Below, piece after piece: positions 1 to 61,329 of a stretch of DNA of 64,000 bases. The stretch is from Diadophis punctatus similis. Lineage: Eukaryota > Chordata > Lepidosauria > Squamata > Dipsadidae. The translations under genes were made by a program, and so were the position numbers. The stretch is taken from the NCBI GenBank assembly GCA_023053685.1, contig JALIGW010000032.1, forward strand, positions 5,102,843 to 5,166,842, written 5' to 3'. Numbering within the stretch: the first letter of the stretch is position 1; each line of letters opens with the position of its first letter. Below the pieces are notes generated by a model that was not told the origin of the DNA, ran no database searches, and saw nothing but the letters and a program-made list of their open reading frames with translations.

Positions 1-2
1 TT

Positions 3-34
<32 letters not shown>

Positions 35-200
35 TTCTTTCTTTCTTTCTTTCTTCTTTTTCTTTCCTCCCTGCCTCCGTCCCTGCCTCCGTCCCTGCTT
101 CCATCCCTCCCTCCCCTTCCTTCTTTTTTCTCCCTCCCTCCCTCCCTCCCTCCCTCCCTCCCTTCCTTCCTTCCTTCCTTCCTTCCTTCCTTCCTTCCTT
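1..200. repeat. pyrimidine microsatellite (TTTC)n, (CCCT)n, (CCTT)n
   Basis: Continuous C/T tract made of successive tetranucleotide runs. Confidence 0.97.
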
Positions 201-299
201 TCAAGTGAAGGACATTTCCTTTGTCAAAGATTAAGCATGGAAAATTCCTAGCAGCACCCAAGTTTTGTCCACTATGACTTCTTCAACCCACAGAAATAG

Positions 300-535
300 C
301 AATAGCCCTTAGACTTATATACCGCTTCACAGTGCTTTTACAGCCCTCTCTAAGCGGTTTACAGAGTCAGCCTCTTGCCCCCAACAATCTGGGTCCTCGT
401 TTTACCCACCTCGGAAGGATGGAAGGCAGAGTCAACCTGGAGCCTGGTGAGATTCGAACTGCCAAATTGCAAGTAGCCGGCAGTCAGCAGAAGTAGCCTG
501 CAGTACTGCACTCTACCCACTGCGCCACCGCACAG
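300..535 (-). repeat. tRNA-derived SINE, minus orientation
   Basis: The reverse complement starts with a tRNA-like head (GGCGCAGTGGGTAG A box, GTTCGAAT-type B box). It ends with the body ...TAAACCGCTTAGAGAGGGCT...GTATATAAGTCTA. The same family occurs at 4325, 36165 and 38400. Confidence 0.85.
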
Positions 536-539
536 TCTT

Positions 540-1027
540 CGTTCAAAGTTACAATAGCAATTGCAAGGAAATATGTGACTTATGACTGGGGATTTCTTTT
601 GCGTCTTCGCTCTGCAATCCTCCTATGAACAAAAGGAAGCTGAGTTGCTGGAAGGGGATGATGGGTGGTGGGAAAAACCTGTCTCCATTTTTTTTTTTTT
701 GCTCTACTCACAAAGCCAACTTTAAGGAGCGCCTAAGTCAAGTTGCCAGGGGCGATTTTTGTGGTCTCATGTGTGGGGAGCAGATGGGAGGGCGATTCGG
801 GGGGGGGAGCTAACTTGGGAATAAATTCGTTGTTTCTGAAGACACGCCCGGCAGCCTTGAGGATTCTTTTAAGACAAGAGTTTAATTGCACAAGGAAGGG
901 TGGAGGGCGAAGGGGATTTCTAGCTCTCAGGACCTGCGTGGGTGGGGTAGGTCTGGCCTCCGGCAGGCGTGGGAAGTTCCGAGTGCCTTTGCCGGATGAG
1001 CTCCATGTCTGCCATCTGCAACAATTA
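540..1027. other. no gene recognised
   Basis: Mixed-composition, partly G-rich DNA with overlapping open frames on both strands (733-1200 minus and 743-1144 plus). Neither has recognisable domains; the distal parts run into a transposon. Starts with a short TA-MITE fragment near 540-600. Confidence 0.6.
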
Positions 1028-1424
1028 CAGGCATTCCTCGACTTACGACCACGACGGAGCCCAAAATTTCTGTCGCCAAGCCAGACAGTTGTTAAGCGAA
1101 TTTTGCCCCATTTTACGACCTTTCTTGCCGCAGGGGTTAAGTGAATCACTGCGGTTGTTAAGTTAGTAACACGGTTGTTAAGTGAATCTGGCTTCTCCAT
1201 TGACTTTGCATGTCAGAAGGTCGCAAAAGAGGATCATGTGACCCCAGGACACTGCAACCGTCATAAATACGGGTCAGTTGCCAAGCACCTGCATTTTGAT
1301 GATGTGACTTTAGGGATGCTGCAATGGTCGTAAGTGTGAAAAATTGTCATAAGTCACTTTTTTCAATGCTGTTATAACTTTGAATGGTCCCTAAATGAAC
1401 GGTTGTAAGTCAGGAACTACGGTG
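1028..1424 (+). mobile_element. TA-MITE-1 (TIR CAGGTAGTCCTCGACTTA family)
   Basis: Begins with a TIR like CAGGCATTCCTCGACTT after TA and ends with the inverted form. The interior carries repeated GTTAAGTGAAT-type words and no coding capacity. This non-autonomous Tc1/mariner-like family is the commonest repeat in the window. Confidence 0.8.
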
Positions 1425-1425
1425 C

Positions 1426-1800
1426 ACATGGACTCCAAACCTGGAATTAAGAAAAAAAACTTCCTAACAGTGAGGACAATTAACCAGTGGAACAGCTTGC
1501 CACCAGAAGTTGTGGGTGCTCCGTCACTGGAGGTTTCCAAGAAGAGACTGGACAGCCACCTGTCTGAAATTGTATAGGATCTCCTGCTTCAGCAGAGGGT
1601 TGGACTAGAAGACCTCCAAGGTCCCATCCAACTCTATTCTGATTCAGAACAATTAATCAGTGGAGTAATTTGCCTCCAGAAGTTGTGGGTACTCCATTAC
1701 TTGGAAGTTTTCAATAATAGTTTTCAACCATTTGATCGGGATGGTATAAGGTCTCCTTCTTTCAGAGGGGGATAGACTAGAAGACCTCTGAGGTACCTTC
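1426..1800 (+). mobile_element. CR1 LINE 3' end fragments (two)
   Basis: Encodes the CR1 ORF2 C-terminus ([20 protein letters not shown]...) to its stop near 1576, then 3' UTR. A second, more decayed copy follows at 1645-1800 and leads into a (TTCTG)n/(CCCTT)n tail. Confidence 0.85.
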
Positions 1801-2234
1801 CAGCTATGTTCAGTTCTGTTCTATTCTGTTCTGTTCCCTTCCCTTCCCTTCCCTTCCATTCGTCCTATGTTCATTCTCAAAAAATCAAAGCCTGATATCA
1901 TTAACGTCATTTCCAAAACCTTAACAATGTTGGTAACAGCCAGAATTTGGTTAAAGTTAATCTTGCTAATTGTTTTGGTGGCTTAGCACGCGTGTGAACT
2001 CAGGCGGCTTGCTTTATCGAGATGTCACGGCCAAATGCAAATCCAGAAAATGGATTAATTCAGCAAACATGTTCAGGAGTTGTGTAAACACGTCAGAATA
2101 AGCTTGCTCTTTTAACACAACCGTCCTTCAGGTTCACTTCTTGGGAGAATTCCAGGAGCTCAAAGGAAGACGTGGAAGCCTAGATGGGTTTTGTTCTCCT
2201 TTCACAGGTGTGCTTGTGTTACCCTTTCCTGGAA

Positions 2235-2960
2235 CACCTCAACACGTTGATCTCAAGCAGAATAACAGAGCTGGAAGGGACCTTGGAGGTCTTCTAGTCC
2301 AACCCCCTGCTCAAGCAGGAAACCCTATACCAGTGATGGCGAACATTTTTTGGCTCAGGTGCCAAAAGGGCGCGCGCGCGCCCACACCCATAATGCAATG
2401 CCCTCCCCCCGTGCATGTGCACAACCCCCCCCCGCTTCCCCCTGCGCATGCGCACAGGCCTCACTGAAGCCTCCGGACTTTCAGTAGGCCCGTTGGGCCG
2501 TTTTTCGCCGTCCCCAGGCTTCAGGAGGCTTTCCTGAGGCCTGGAGAGTGTGAAAACGGTCGGAAAAAAAGGCTGAAAATCAGCTGGCCAGTGCACACAT
2601 GCACGCTGGAGCTGACATAGGACAATGCCTTGCGTGCCCTCGGATATGGCTCTGTGTGCAACCTGTGGCATGCGTGCCACAGGTTCACCATCACTGCCCT
2701 ATACCATTTCAGACAAGGGGCTGTCCATTCTCTTCTTAAAAACCTCCAGTGATGGAGCACCCACAACTTCTGGAGGCAAGCCGTTCCACTGGTTAATTGT
2801 TGTTACGATCAGAAAACCTCTATTTAGTTTTAGGTGAGATCTCTCCTTGAATAGTTTCCAACATGGCCCCATGCTATTCAACCCCCAGAACCTTCAGCTG
2901 TTGGGCTACCATAGAACATAGAATAAGAGGATTAGAAGGGACCTCGGAGGTCTTCAAGTC
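2235..2960 (-). mobile_element. CR1 3' end, minus, split by a hAT
   Basis: CR1 3' UTR and C-terminal ORF sequence (GGAAGGGACCTTGGAGG...). It is interrupted at 2331-2696 by a hAT element whose removal restores the frame of the repeat. Confidence 0.85.
2331..2696. mobile_element. hAT-type element, CAGTGATGG termini
   Basis: Terminal inverted repeats CAGTGATGGCGAAC / GGTTCACCATCACTG and a perfect 8-bp target duplication CCCTATAC (2323-2330, 2697-2704). The empty site is preserved in the right duplicate at about 61384-61391. No transposase. Confidence 0.93.
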
Positions 2961-3231
2961 CTTGCATGGGAGATGAAGGAATTTGGAAAGGATCCACATT
3001 AATTTTTTTGATTTTCTGGCTTCTCCAGTTCTGTCTGGGAATGCTCTTCTTCTTTTCACTCCAGGGCTGTTCCCATGATAAATTCAGCAAGACAAGATTT
3101 GTGAGTTTATTGTGCTTTAATTTCCCTTTTGCAAATGACGAGAATCATCGTGGTACAGATCTCTTAAAATTCAAAACACGGGGCAGGAGTTACTCACGGA
3201 TGCAGGTGCCAGGAAAATCTGGGTACCAAGC

Positions 3232-3617
3232 CAGGGGTGGGTTCTAACTTACCTCGCTGCCTGTTCGCTTTCTTCCGCGCTGCGTGGCTGCACCTCGTGG
3301 GCATGCGCGTGCTTCACATGCATGCACATTCACAGTGCCGAAAAATAAAAAAAATCCCCCCCAAAAAGCTGAAAACAAGATGGCGACACATGCGCAATGC
3401 CAGAAACTCACCTTCTGCACATGTGCAGAAAAAAACCCCAGAAAAAATCCCAAAAAAATTTTTCAAAAAAAAAATTCCCAAAACCCCCCCCCCCAAAAGA
3501 TGGCGGCATCCACGGACCGGCACCGACAGAACCAGTTCGGTGATGTCATCGTGACATCACCAGCGGCTTGCTACCGGTTCGGGCGAACCAGTCTGAACCG
3601 GGAGGAATTCACCTCTG
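3232..3617. mobile_element. hAT-type element, CAGGGGTGGGTTC termini
   Basis: TIRs CAGGGGTGGGTTCTA / ATTCACCTCTG and a perfect 8-bp duplication TACCAAGC (3224-3231, 3618-3625). Interior rich in GCATGTGCAGAAG and A/C runs. Absent from the right duplicate, which keeps a single TACCAAGC at 61908-61915. Confidence 0.94.
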
Positions 3618-3698
3618 TACCAAGCCAAGATTGACACAGTCTAGGGAGGAAACCCAAGGGCTTCAGAAATGGATGGGTCTCTGCAGACCAAAAGGGAG

Positions 3699-3935
3699 TG
3701 GTCCTCTCGACTTACGACCAACAATGGCACCCCAAAGTGAGACCTTTGTTAAGTGAATTTTGCTCCATTTTACCTTTCTTGACATAGTTGATCAGTGAAT
3801 CACTGCAGTTAAGTTCCTCCCACAATGGTTCTGTGAATCCGGCTTCCCCACTGACTTGTCAGAAGGTCGCAAAAGGGGATCACGTGACCCCGGGATATTG
3901 TGACCGTCATAAATACGAGTCAGTTGCCAACCCGA
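3699..3935 (+). mobile_element. TA-MITE-1 fragment
   Basis: Truncated copy with CTCGACTTACGACC start, GTTAAGTGAATTT words and the GGGGATCACGTGACCCCGGG centre. Confidence 0.75.
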
Positions 3936-4039
3936 CCTTGGAAGGATGGAAGGCTGAGTCAACCTTGAGCTGGTTAGGATCGAACTGCTGGCAGTCAGCA
4001 GAATTAGCCTGCAATACTGCATTCTGGCCACTGCCCTAC

Positions 4040-4088
4040 CACAACTCAGAGATAGAGATAGGTAGGTAGGTAGGTAGATAGCTGGAAG

Positions 4089-4159
<71 letters not shown>

Positions 4160-4212
4160 AATAGATAAATAGATAAAAGATAGATAGATAATAAATAGAT
4201 AGAAGATAGATA

Positions 4213-4276
<64 letters not shown>

Positions 4277-4305
4277 ATGGATGGATGGATGATGGGTGGA
4301 TGGAT
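4040..4305. repeat. (GATA)n microsatellite, ~265 bp
   Basis: Near-perfect GATA/TAGA array with AATAGATA interruptions, a GGTA leader and GGAT trailer. It is not present at the homologous place of the right duplicate. Confidence 0.98.
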
Positions 4306-4321
4306 GATAGACAGACTGAAC

Positions 4322-4560
4322 TTTGCAATAGCCCTTAGACTTATATACCGCTTCACAGTGCTTTACAGCCCTCTCTAAGCAGTTTACAGAGTCAGCCTAT
4401 TGCCCCCAACAATCTGGGTCCTCATTTTACCCACCTCGGAAGGACGAAAGGCTGAGTCAACCTTGAGCCTAGTGAGATTCGAACTGCCAAATTGCAGGCA
4501 GCCGGCAGTCAGCAGAAGTAGCCTGCAGTCCTGTACTCTAACCACTGTGCCACTGTGTGA
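4322..4560 (-). repeat. tRNA-derived SINE, minus
   Basis: Same family as 300-535, with A and B boxes at its right end and the ATATAAGTCTA tail at its left. Confidence 0.85.
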
Positions 4561-4884
4561 AAACTAGTCCTAAGTCACTTCTTTCAGTGCCGTTGTAACT
4601 TTGAATGGTCATTAAATGAATAGCTGAGGACTGGGGGTGATTGGAAGCAGCTTAAGAGCCAAAGAAAATGAATATTGTATGTATCGGGAAATTCAAAAAT
4701 TGCAAAATCAAATTCTGATTTGTTTTTGTTTTTACAGAACTTGTTTGAAGGAAGACTCGTAAGATTATGCCACCATCTGCTGGAAGAATTTGGAAAGACT
4801 TGGCAGAAAGTGGAGAACGAAAAGAAAGGAAACCCAGGCCGGCATGGAGTAAGGTAGTCCTCAACTTACAACAGTTCATTTAGT

Positions 4885-5135
4885 GAACGTGACATGATAG
4901 CAGTTTTCCAGTATTTGAGGGGGTCAAATTATACCCCAAAGCACCAGAAGGCAGGACAAGAAACAATGGATGGAAACTAACCAAAGAGAGAAGCAACCTG
5001 GAATTAAGGAGACACTTCCTAACAATGAGGACAATTAACCAGTGGAACAGCTTGCCACCAGAAAGCTGCTTCATCACTGGAGGTTTTTAAGAAAAGAAAT
5101 TTATCTGAAATAGTATAGATTCTCCAATGTAAGAA
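4885..5135 (+). mobile_element. CR1 3' end, plus
   Basis: GACATGATAGCAGT...CCAGTATTTGAGG through AACCAGTGGAACAGCTTGCC, the CR1 C-terminal ORF with an internal deletion. Confidence 0.8.
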
Positions 5136-5472
5136 TTCTCTTCGCGCTTGCTGGTTTTCCCCAAAGACCAGCTGGAAGGGAGGTGCCCAGAGGATCATTG
5201 GTTGCCCCCTCCCCTCTTTGGGAGACCTTTATAGCTCCCGCTGCCTTAAGAAAGTTCAAAACATCCTTAAAGATCCATCTCATCCTGGGCACCCCCCCCC
5301 CCTTTTTGAACTATTACCATCTGGCAGACGGTACAGGACAATAAAGACAAGGACAAACAGCTTCTATCCCAGAGCAGTAACTATATTGATTTCTACTGTA
5401 GGGTGCAACATTAATGAAGTATCAGGGGTTTTCAATTCAATTGTATGGAATGGGAAAGAAGTGTGTTTTTGT

Positions 5473-5478
5473 TTTATT
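5473..5478 (-). terminator. candidate polyadenylation signal of the MROH gene
   Basis: Minus-strand AATAAA about 100 nt downstream of the stop codon. It lies inside the left copy of the flanking segmental duplication, so the 3' UTR may have been shared by the duplicated unit. No transcript evidence. Confidence 0.4.
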
Positions 5479-5579
5479 TTTATACTTGTTTTTAATGTAT
5501 AATATACGCTGAAGATGGCACTTAATTGCGTTGTAGGAGCTGCCGTCACAATAAAGTAAACTATTAAACTATTCAGCTA

Positions 5580-55455
<49,876 letters not shown>

Positions 55456-55544
55456 CTGTCGTGAAGAGTGAGTTCTAGACCTGGAAGGAGATCCTATCAA
55501 TAAAGGAGAAGGTTTGTAATTCCAGGTTGAAATGAGGGATCCTT

Positions 55545-56070
<526 letters not shown>

Positions 56071-56084
56071 CATGGTCTTCCTGT

Positions 56085-56255
56085 GTCCTCCCAGAAAGCT
56101 CAGACTGCCCAAGGAGCTGCTCATTTTTTTTGCTTCTGCGCATGTGCAGAAGCTATTTTTTATTGCTGCGGGGGCGCACACGCACATAGCGCCCTTGGCG
56201 CAACCCTGAGCGAACCAGCACAAAAGGATCCAGAACCCACCCCTGCCACAGGGCA
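56085..56255. mobile_element. GGTGGGTTC-family hAT, one end
   Basis: GCTTCTGCGCATGTGCAGAAGC to CCAGAACCCACCCCTGCC; other end lost in the microsatellite. Confidence 0.7.
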
Positions 56256-56347
56256 CCCTTGGACCCCCAGACCACTGGCAGAGTTGAGTTTTAATGCTCT
56301 TCTGGAAGGTCAGGAGACAGGGGGCCTCTCTCATCTCTGGGGCTGGG

Positions 56348-56935
56348 CTACCTAGACTTACAACCACAGTTGAGCCCAACATTCAGAGGCTTGGCAACTG
56401 GCATGTACTTATGACAGTTGCACTGTCCCGGGTCACGTGATCCCCTTTTGCAACCTTCTGACAAGCAAAGTCAACAGGGAAGCCGGATTCACGTTACAAC
56501 CATGTGACTAATTTACAGAATAGAATAGAATAGAATAGAATAGAATAGAATAGAATAGAATAGAATAGAATAGAATAGAATAGAATAGAATAGAATAGAA
56601 TAAGCTGGAAGGGACCTTGGAGGTCTTCTAGTCCAGCCCCCTGCTCAAGCAAGAGAACCTATACTATTTCAGATAAGTGGCTGTCCAATCTCTTCTTAAA
56701 AACCTCCAGTGATGAAGCACCCACGATTTCTGAAGGGAAGCTATTCCACTGGTTAATTGTCCTCACTGTTAGGAAATTGCTCCTGAATTCCACTCTAAGG
56801 ATTCACTTAACAACGGAGGCAAGAAAGGTTGTAAAATGGGGCACTTAAAACTCATTTGACAACCATCTCGCTTAACAACCTAAATTTTGGCCTTGGTTGT
56901 GGTTGCAAGTCAAGGGTTACCTGCATTTTAGTTTT
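56348..56935. mobile_element. TA-MITE-1 split by CR1 with (AATAG)n tail
   Basis: MITE halves at 56348-56515 and 56805-56935. The insert is a minus CR1 3' end (56600-56800) whose 3' tail has grown into (GAATA)n at 56517-56600. Confidence 0.82.
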
Positions 56936-57041
56936 GTTGCAGACCATCAAGAATCTCTTCCTTTGTGAGATGGACAATCATTTAACTTAGATGAATAAAG
57001 ATAAATAAAACCCTTTAACTTAATAAAGAAATAACATTTTT

Positions 57042-57338
57042 TTAAAGTGTGCTATTTTTGTGATTCAATGCAGCTTCTGGTTTCAGAGCTGAGTTTGCTT
57101 CAGTGGCTTTATACACCGGCAGCTTTTTAATTTTTGAGTTCCTTGACTTCTTCAGCTTTGAACAACCTTCAGATCTACCTACAATCAGTTTTGCACCTAA
57201 CAATTCCTTCTTTGTTACGGGGTTACATGGCATATCAAGCTGTCTGCTGTTTCTCCAGAGATTTGAGCGGCCATTCACTGGCTGTACATTTTTGGGATTG
57301 GACAAAAATAGTTGCATTACTGTGTAGGAAGTTAGCAC
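57042..57338 (-). pseudogene. unidentified protein-like fragment, possible processed pseudogene
   Basis: Open frame of about 98 residues with ordinary protein composition: SNPKNVQPVNGRSNLWRNSR, then KKELLGAKLIVGRSEGCS, then KLKKSRNSKIKKLPVYK, ending HKNSTL and TAA. An A-rich run follows the stop. No similarity to the LINEs here. I do not recognise the family. No splice sites or start context; it could be a retrocopy of a 3' exon. Confidence 0.35.
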
Positions 57339-57481
57339 CTACCCACCCCCACTCCTAGAGGAATGAAATATTTGAGGAAATATTAAAAGAAGGCAGAATA
57401 TTATATTTCCCTGGCTGAGAAATGGAGAAACAGTATTTTAGGCAGAAAATAGACTAACTCTATTTACTAACTCTGTAATTC

Positions 57482-58015
57482 GCTCTACATGGGGCTACCC
57501 TTGAAAAGTATTCGGAGACTGCAATTGGTGCAAAATGCGGCTGCGCAAGCTGTGGTGGGTGTTTCTAGATACACCCACGTAACACCCATTCTCCGCCAGC
57601 TGCACTGTTTGCCCATTGGTCTCCGGGTGCAATTCAAGGTGTTGATTATCATCTTTAAAGCCCTACATGGCTTAGGACCAGGTTATCTTCGGGACCGCAT
57701 CCTACCTCATACATCCCTACGACCTGTTAGGTCCCACAGAGTCGGTCTCCTCCAGGTCCCATCAACCAAACAATGTCGGTTGGCGGGCCCTAGGGGGAGA
57801 GCCTTCTCTGTGGGAGCTCCGGCTCTCTGGAACCAACTATCTGCAGAGATCCGAATCATTCCCACCTTGCTGGCCTTCCGGAAAACCATTAAGACATGGC
57901 TCTTCCTGCAGGCGGGGTGATTGTGACTGTTGCTTGTGTTGCTTTTTATCCTTTCAATTACTATTTTATTATTGTTGTTTTTATAGTATTTTTTAAAATA
58001 GTATTCCGCTGTTCT
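57482..58015 (+). mobile_element. L2 3' end, plus (first of two)
   Basis: MGLPLKSIRRLQLVQNAAAQAVVG through RKTIKTWLFLQAG; UTR ends at CCGCTGTTCTTATAT. Confidence 0.93.
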
Positions 58016-58017
58016 TA

Positions 58018-58995
58018 TATATGGACGACGTTAAGATCTGGATGGGGAGGAACAGGCTCAGACTAAACCCCGATAAGACTGAGTGGCTGTGGATATTGCC
58101 TCCTAAGGTTCATGACAATTACCTCTCCTTGGTCTTTGAGGGTGCGAAACTGACCCCCTCAGACCAGGTCCGCAACTTGGGGGTCCTCCTAGATCCACAG
58201 CTAAAATTGGACCACCATCTTTCTGCTGTGGCTAGGGGGGCCTTTGCACAGGTTCGCCTGGTGCACCAGTTGCGGCCATATTTGGAGAAGGAGGCGCTAC
58301 TCACGGTCACTCATGCCCTTGTCACCTCGCGGTTGGACTACTGCAATGCGCTCTACATGGGGCTACCCTTGAAGAGTATCCGGAGACTTCAGTTGGTGCA
58401 AAATGCGGCTGCGCGTGCTGTGGTGGGTGTGCCAAGGTACACCCACGTGACACCGATACTCTGCCAGCTGCATTGGTTGCCCATCGGTCTCCGGGTCCAA
58501 TTCAAGGTGTTGATCACCATCTTTAAAGCCCTTCATGGCTTAGGACCAGGATATCTTCGGGACCGCATTCTGCCTCATACTTCCCTCCGACCGGTTAGGG
58601 CCCACAGAGTTGGCCTCCTCCAGGTCCCGTCGGCCAAACAATGTCGGCTGGCGGGCCCCAGTGGGAGAGCCTTCTCTGTGGCTGGCCCCGTGCTCTGGAA
58701 CCAACTACCCCCAGAGACCCGGACTATCCCCACTCTGCTGGCTTTCCGTAAAGCCATTAAGACATGGCTTTTCCTGCAGGTGGGGGGGACAACTTAATTC
58801 CACCTGAGCCTACCCCCCAAGTATGTATGTGTCGAATGGATGTTGCTGTTTTAAATAATTGTTTTAAATTTTTGTACTTGTTTTTAAATTTTATGCAATT
58901 TCTTTGTTTATTCTTGTATTTCTCCTTGTTGTAAGCCGCCCCGAGTCCCTCGGGAGTTGGGCGGCATATAAGAATAACAAATAAATAAATAAATA
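58018..58995 (+). mobile_element. L2 3' half, plus (second copy)
   Basis: Open frame of 258 codons from DDVKIWMGRNRLRLNPDKTEW to WLFLQVGG, just downstream of where YADD would be. Then TAAGCCGCCCCGAGTCCC UTR and (AAAT)n. Confidence 0.95.
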
Positions 58996-59075
58996 AAATA
59001 TATGTTGTACGCCGCCCTCAGTCCCCAGGGAGTAGGGTTGCAAAATAAAAACAAATAAATAAATAAACTCTTAAT
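58996..59075 (+). mobile_element. L2 3' tip (third)
   Basis: TTGTACGCCGCCCTCAGTCC with (AAAT)n tail. Confidence 0.8.
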
Positions 59076-59119
59076 AGGCCCCAGACCAGAGCATACTCAC
59101 TCATTCCCCTCCCCCCCTT

Positions 59120-59528
59120 TTGGTCAATGGGCAGTCTATTCTACATAACAAAGAAGAACCATCATAGGAATCCCAAAGCCATCTCACCACTGGCACCTGA
59201 GAAGATTACATCAGCCAAGCCTGGTGGGACACAGACAAAAGCCTACAGAGGTAGCCAAGACCCCCGCCCCATGGGAGTCTGGCCACCAATCAGAGCGCCT
59301 TTCTTAGACAGGAAACTCTGAGGTGGGGCCCAACAAAGAGTATAAATATCTCAGGGACTCTCAGCAACGCCCTTTTTACTCTCTCTTCTTCTTCTTCAAC
59401 ATCTTTGAGGCATGTGATCCCCCTCAAGCCATGTGGTCCTGCTGTCCACCATTAAACCACCTTTCCAAACAGCCTCCATGCTTCCGGTGTCTTTTCCCCC
59501 ACTTGGAACTCAACCCAGAAAGGACATT
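59120..59528 (+). other. promoter-like or LTR-like sequence
   Basis: CCAATCAGAG at about 59286 lies roughly 55 bp before TATAAATATC at about 59341, with ATTAAA at about 59450. The spacing is that of a polymerase II promoter and fits a U3-R unit. No terminal duplication was found. Confidence 0.35.
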
Positions 59529-59536
59529 CCTTATGA

Positions 59537-60135
59537 CAGTGATGGCTAACCTTTTTGCCATCGCGTGCCAAAAGGGGTGGGTCACGCATGCGCATGCCCA
59601 CACCCATAATTCCATGCGGCCAGTCCCACGCATGCACGCGTGACCCTTCCCCCTGCTCCCGGCACGCTATGGCATACCCGTTTTTTGCTCTCCCCAGGCT
59701 TCAGAGCCTTTCTAGGAGTCTGGGGAGGGTGAAAACGGCCTTCACCACACACACATCCGGAGGCAGGAAATGGCCTGTTTGCCAACTTCCGGTTGGACCG
59801 GAAGGCCCATTTTTTTTTGCTCTCCCCAGGCTACAGAGCCTTTCTAGGAGTCTGGGGAGGGTGAAAACGGCCTTCACCACACACACATCCGGAGGCAGGA
59901 AATGGCCTGTTTGCCAACTTCCGGTTGGACCGGAAGGCCCATTTTTTTTTGCTCTCCCCAGGCTACAGAGCCTTTCTAGGAGTCTGGGGAGGGTGAAAAC
60001 GGCCTTCTCCACACACCCCCAGAGGCAGGAAATGGCCTGTTTCCCGACTCCCAGTGGGTCCAGAAGGCCCAAAAATCAACCAATATAGCTCCACGTGCCA
60101 CATGTGGCACACGTGCCATAGGTTCGCCATCACTG
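59537..60135. mobile_element. hAT-type element with 132-bp internal triplication
   Basis: CAGTGATGGCTAACC / GGTTCGCCATCACTG; 8-bp flanks CCTTATGA and CCTTACAA (6 of 8). GCTCTCCCCAGG recurs at 59687, 59819 and 59951, 132 bp apart, with nearly identical units (frame reads LPRLQSLSRSLGRVKTAF). Same family as 2331-2696, which has no array. Confidence 0.9.
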
Positions 60136-60234
60136 CCTTACAAGAACTGGAAGAGACTTTATACATGAAATAAACGATAATAAGTCAAACAACAATATGA
60201 GAACGTGTTACGTTCAGGGTCCCAGCATCTGTTA

Positions 60235-60487
60235 GAGATATAAAAAAATTGCTTACTGGTGTAAACCATTTAGAGAGTGCTTGCACTGTGAGGCGGTATA
60301 TACATCTCACAAAATAAATAAAATAAATAAATGACAGCCAGCTGGGTGACTGAGAGTTCTAGATCTGCCTTAGCCATGACAGCCAGCTGGGTGACTTTGG
60401 CCAGTCCATCTCTCTCAGCCCAACCTACCTCACAGTGTTGTTGTTGTTGTAGAGAAAACAGGAGGAGGAAGGAGTATTAGGTATGTT
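60235..60487 (+). repeat. SINE tail fragments
   Basis: TAAACCATTTAGAGAG...GAGGCGGTATATACATC, (AAAT)n, then GAGTTCTAGATCTGCC...CAACCTACCTCACAG with (GTT)n. Confidence 0.7.
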
Positions 60488-60492
60488 TGCCA

Positions 60493-60820
60493 AAGGGGTG
60501 GGTTCTAACTTATCTCTCTGCCGGTTCGCTTCCTCCTGAACCGTGTGGCCGTGCCACGTGCATGCACAGTTGCAAATAAAATAAAATAAAATAAAATAAA
60601 AAAGCCAAAAACAAGATGGCGACTGCGTGCACAGTGCCAGAAACTCGGCTTCTGCGCATGCTCAGAAGAAAAAGAAAATTTAAAAAAAATTTTTTTTTAA
60701 AGATGGTGGCGCCCACGGACCAGCACCGACCAAACTGGATCTGTGAAATCATCATGATGTCACCAGCGGGTCGCTACCGGTTTGGGCGAACCAATCCGAA
60801 CTGGGAGGAACCCACCCCTG
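60493..60820. mobile_element. hAT-type element, 328 bp
   Basis: AAGGGGTGGGTTCTAAC / GGAACCCACCCCTG; perfect 8-bp duplication GTTTGCCA (60485-60492, 60821-60828). Related to 3232-3617 and 9891-10340. Confidence 0.93.
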
Positions 60821-60861
60821 GTTTGCCACCTTAAAAATTACTTATAAAGTATGTAATATAG

Positions 60862-61206
60862 GTTAGTCTACGACCACAATTGAGCCCAACGTAAGTGAGC
60901 CATTTGTTAAGTGAGCTTTGTCCCACTTTACAATTTCTCACCACAGTTGTTAAGTGAAGTTGTTAACATAACCAGGTTATGTTAAATCAATCCAGCTTCC
61001 CCATTGACTTTGCTCGTCAGAAGGTCGCAAAAGGGGATCACGTGACCCCGGGACACAGTGACAGTCGTAAATAGGAGTCCGTTGCCAAGCATCCAAATTT
61101 TGATCACGTGACCACAGGGATGCTGCAACGGTTGTTAACTGTGGAAAACGGTCCAAAGTCACTTTTTTCAGTTTTGTTAAACTTTGAACAGTCCCTAAAT
61201 GAACCA
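60862..61206. mobile_element. TA-MITE-1, near complete
   Basis: TTAGTCTACGACCACAATTGAGCC start, GGGGATCACGTGACCCCGGG centre, CAGTCCCTAAATGAACC end, abutting the right duplicate. Confidence 0.82.
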
Positions 61207-61329
61207 TCTGGGAGAATTCTAGGAGCCCAAAGGAAGATGTGGAAGCCTAGATGGGTTTGGTTCTTTCACAGGTGTGCTTGTATTACCTCTTCCTGGAACA
61301 CCTCAGCTCATTGATCTGAAGCAGAATAA

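Larger units (their letters stand above)
2142..5533 (+). repeat. segmental duplication, left copy
   Basis: Collinear and highly similar to 61209-63309 in the same orientation. It shares unique-looking sequence as well as CR1 and MITE pieces. Differences are mainly insertions: hATs at 2331 and 3232, and a GATA array plus SINE at 4040-4560 in this copy. Confidence 0.92.

Noticed and set aside
3792..4356. Long minus-strand frames reading IYLSIYLS
   Set aside because: Translation of the (GATA)n array; no biological coding evidence. The same applies to 55532-56209.
59555..60088. 177-aa frame with three 44-residue repeats
   Set aside because: 132 bp is divisible by three, so the tandem array in a hAT stays open; the family copy at 2331-2696 has no such frame.
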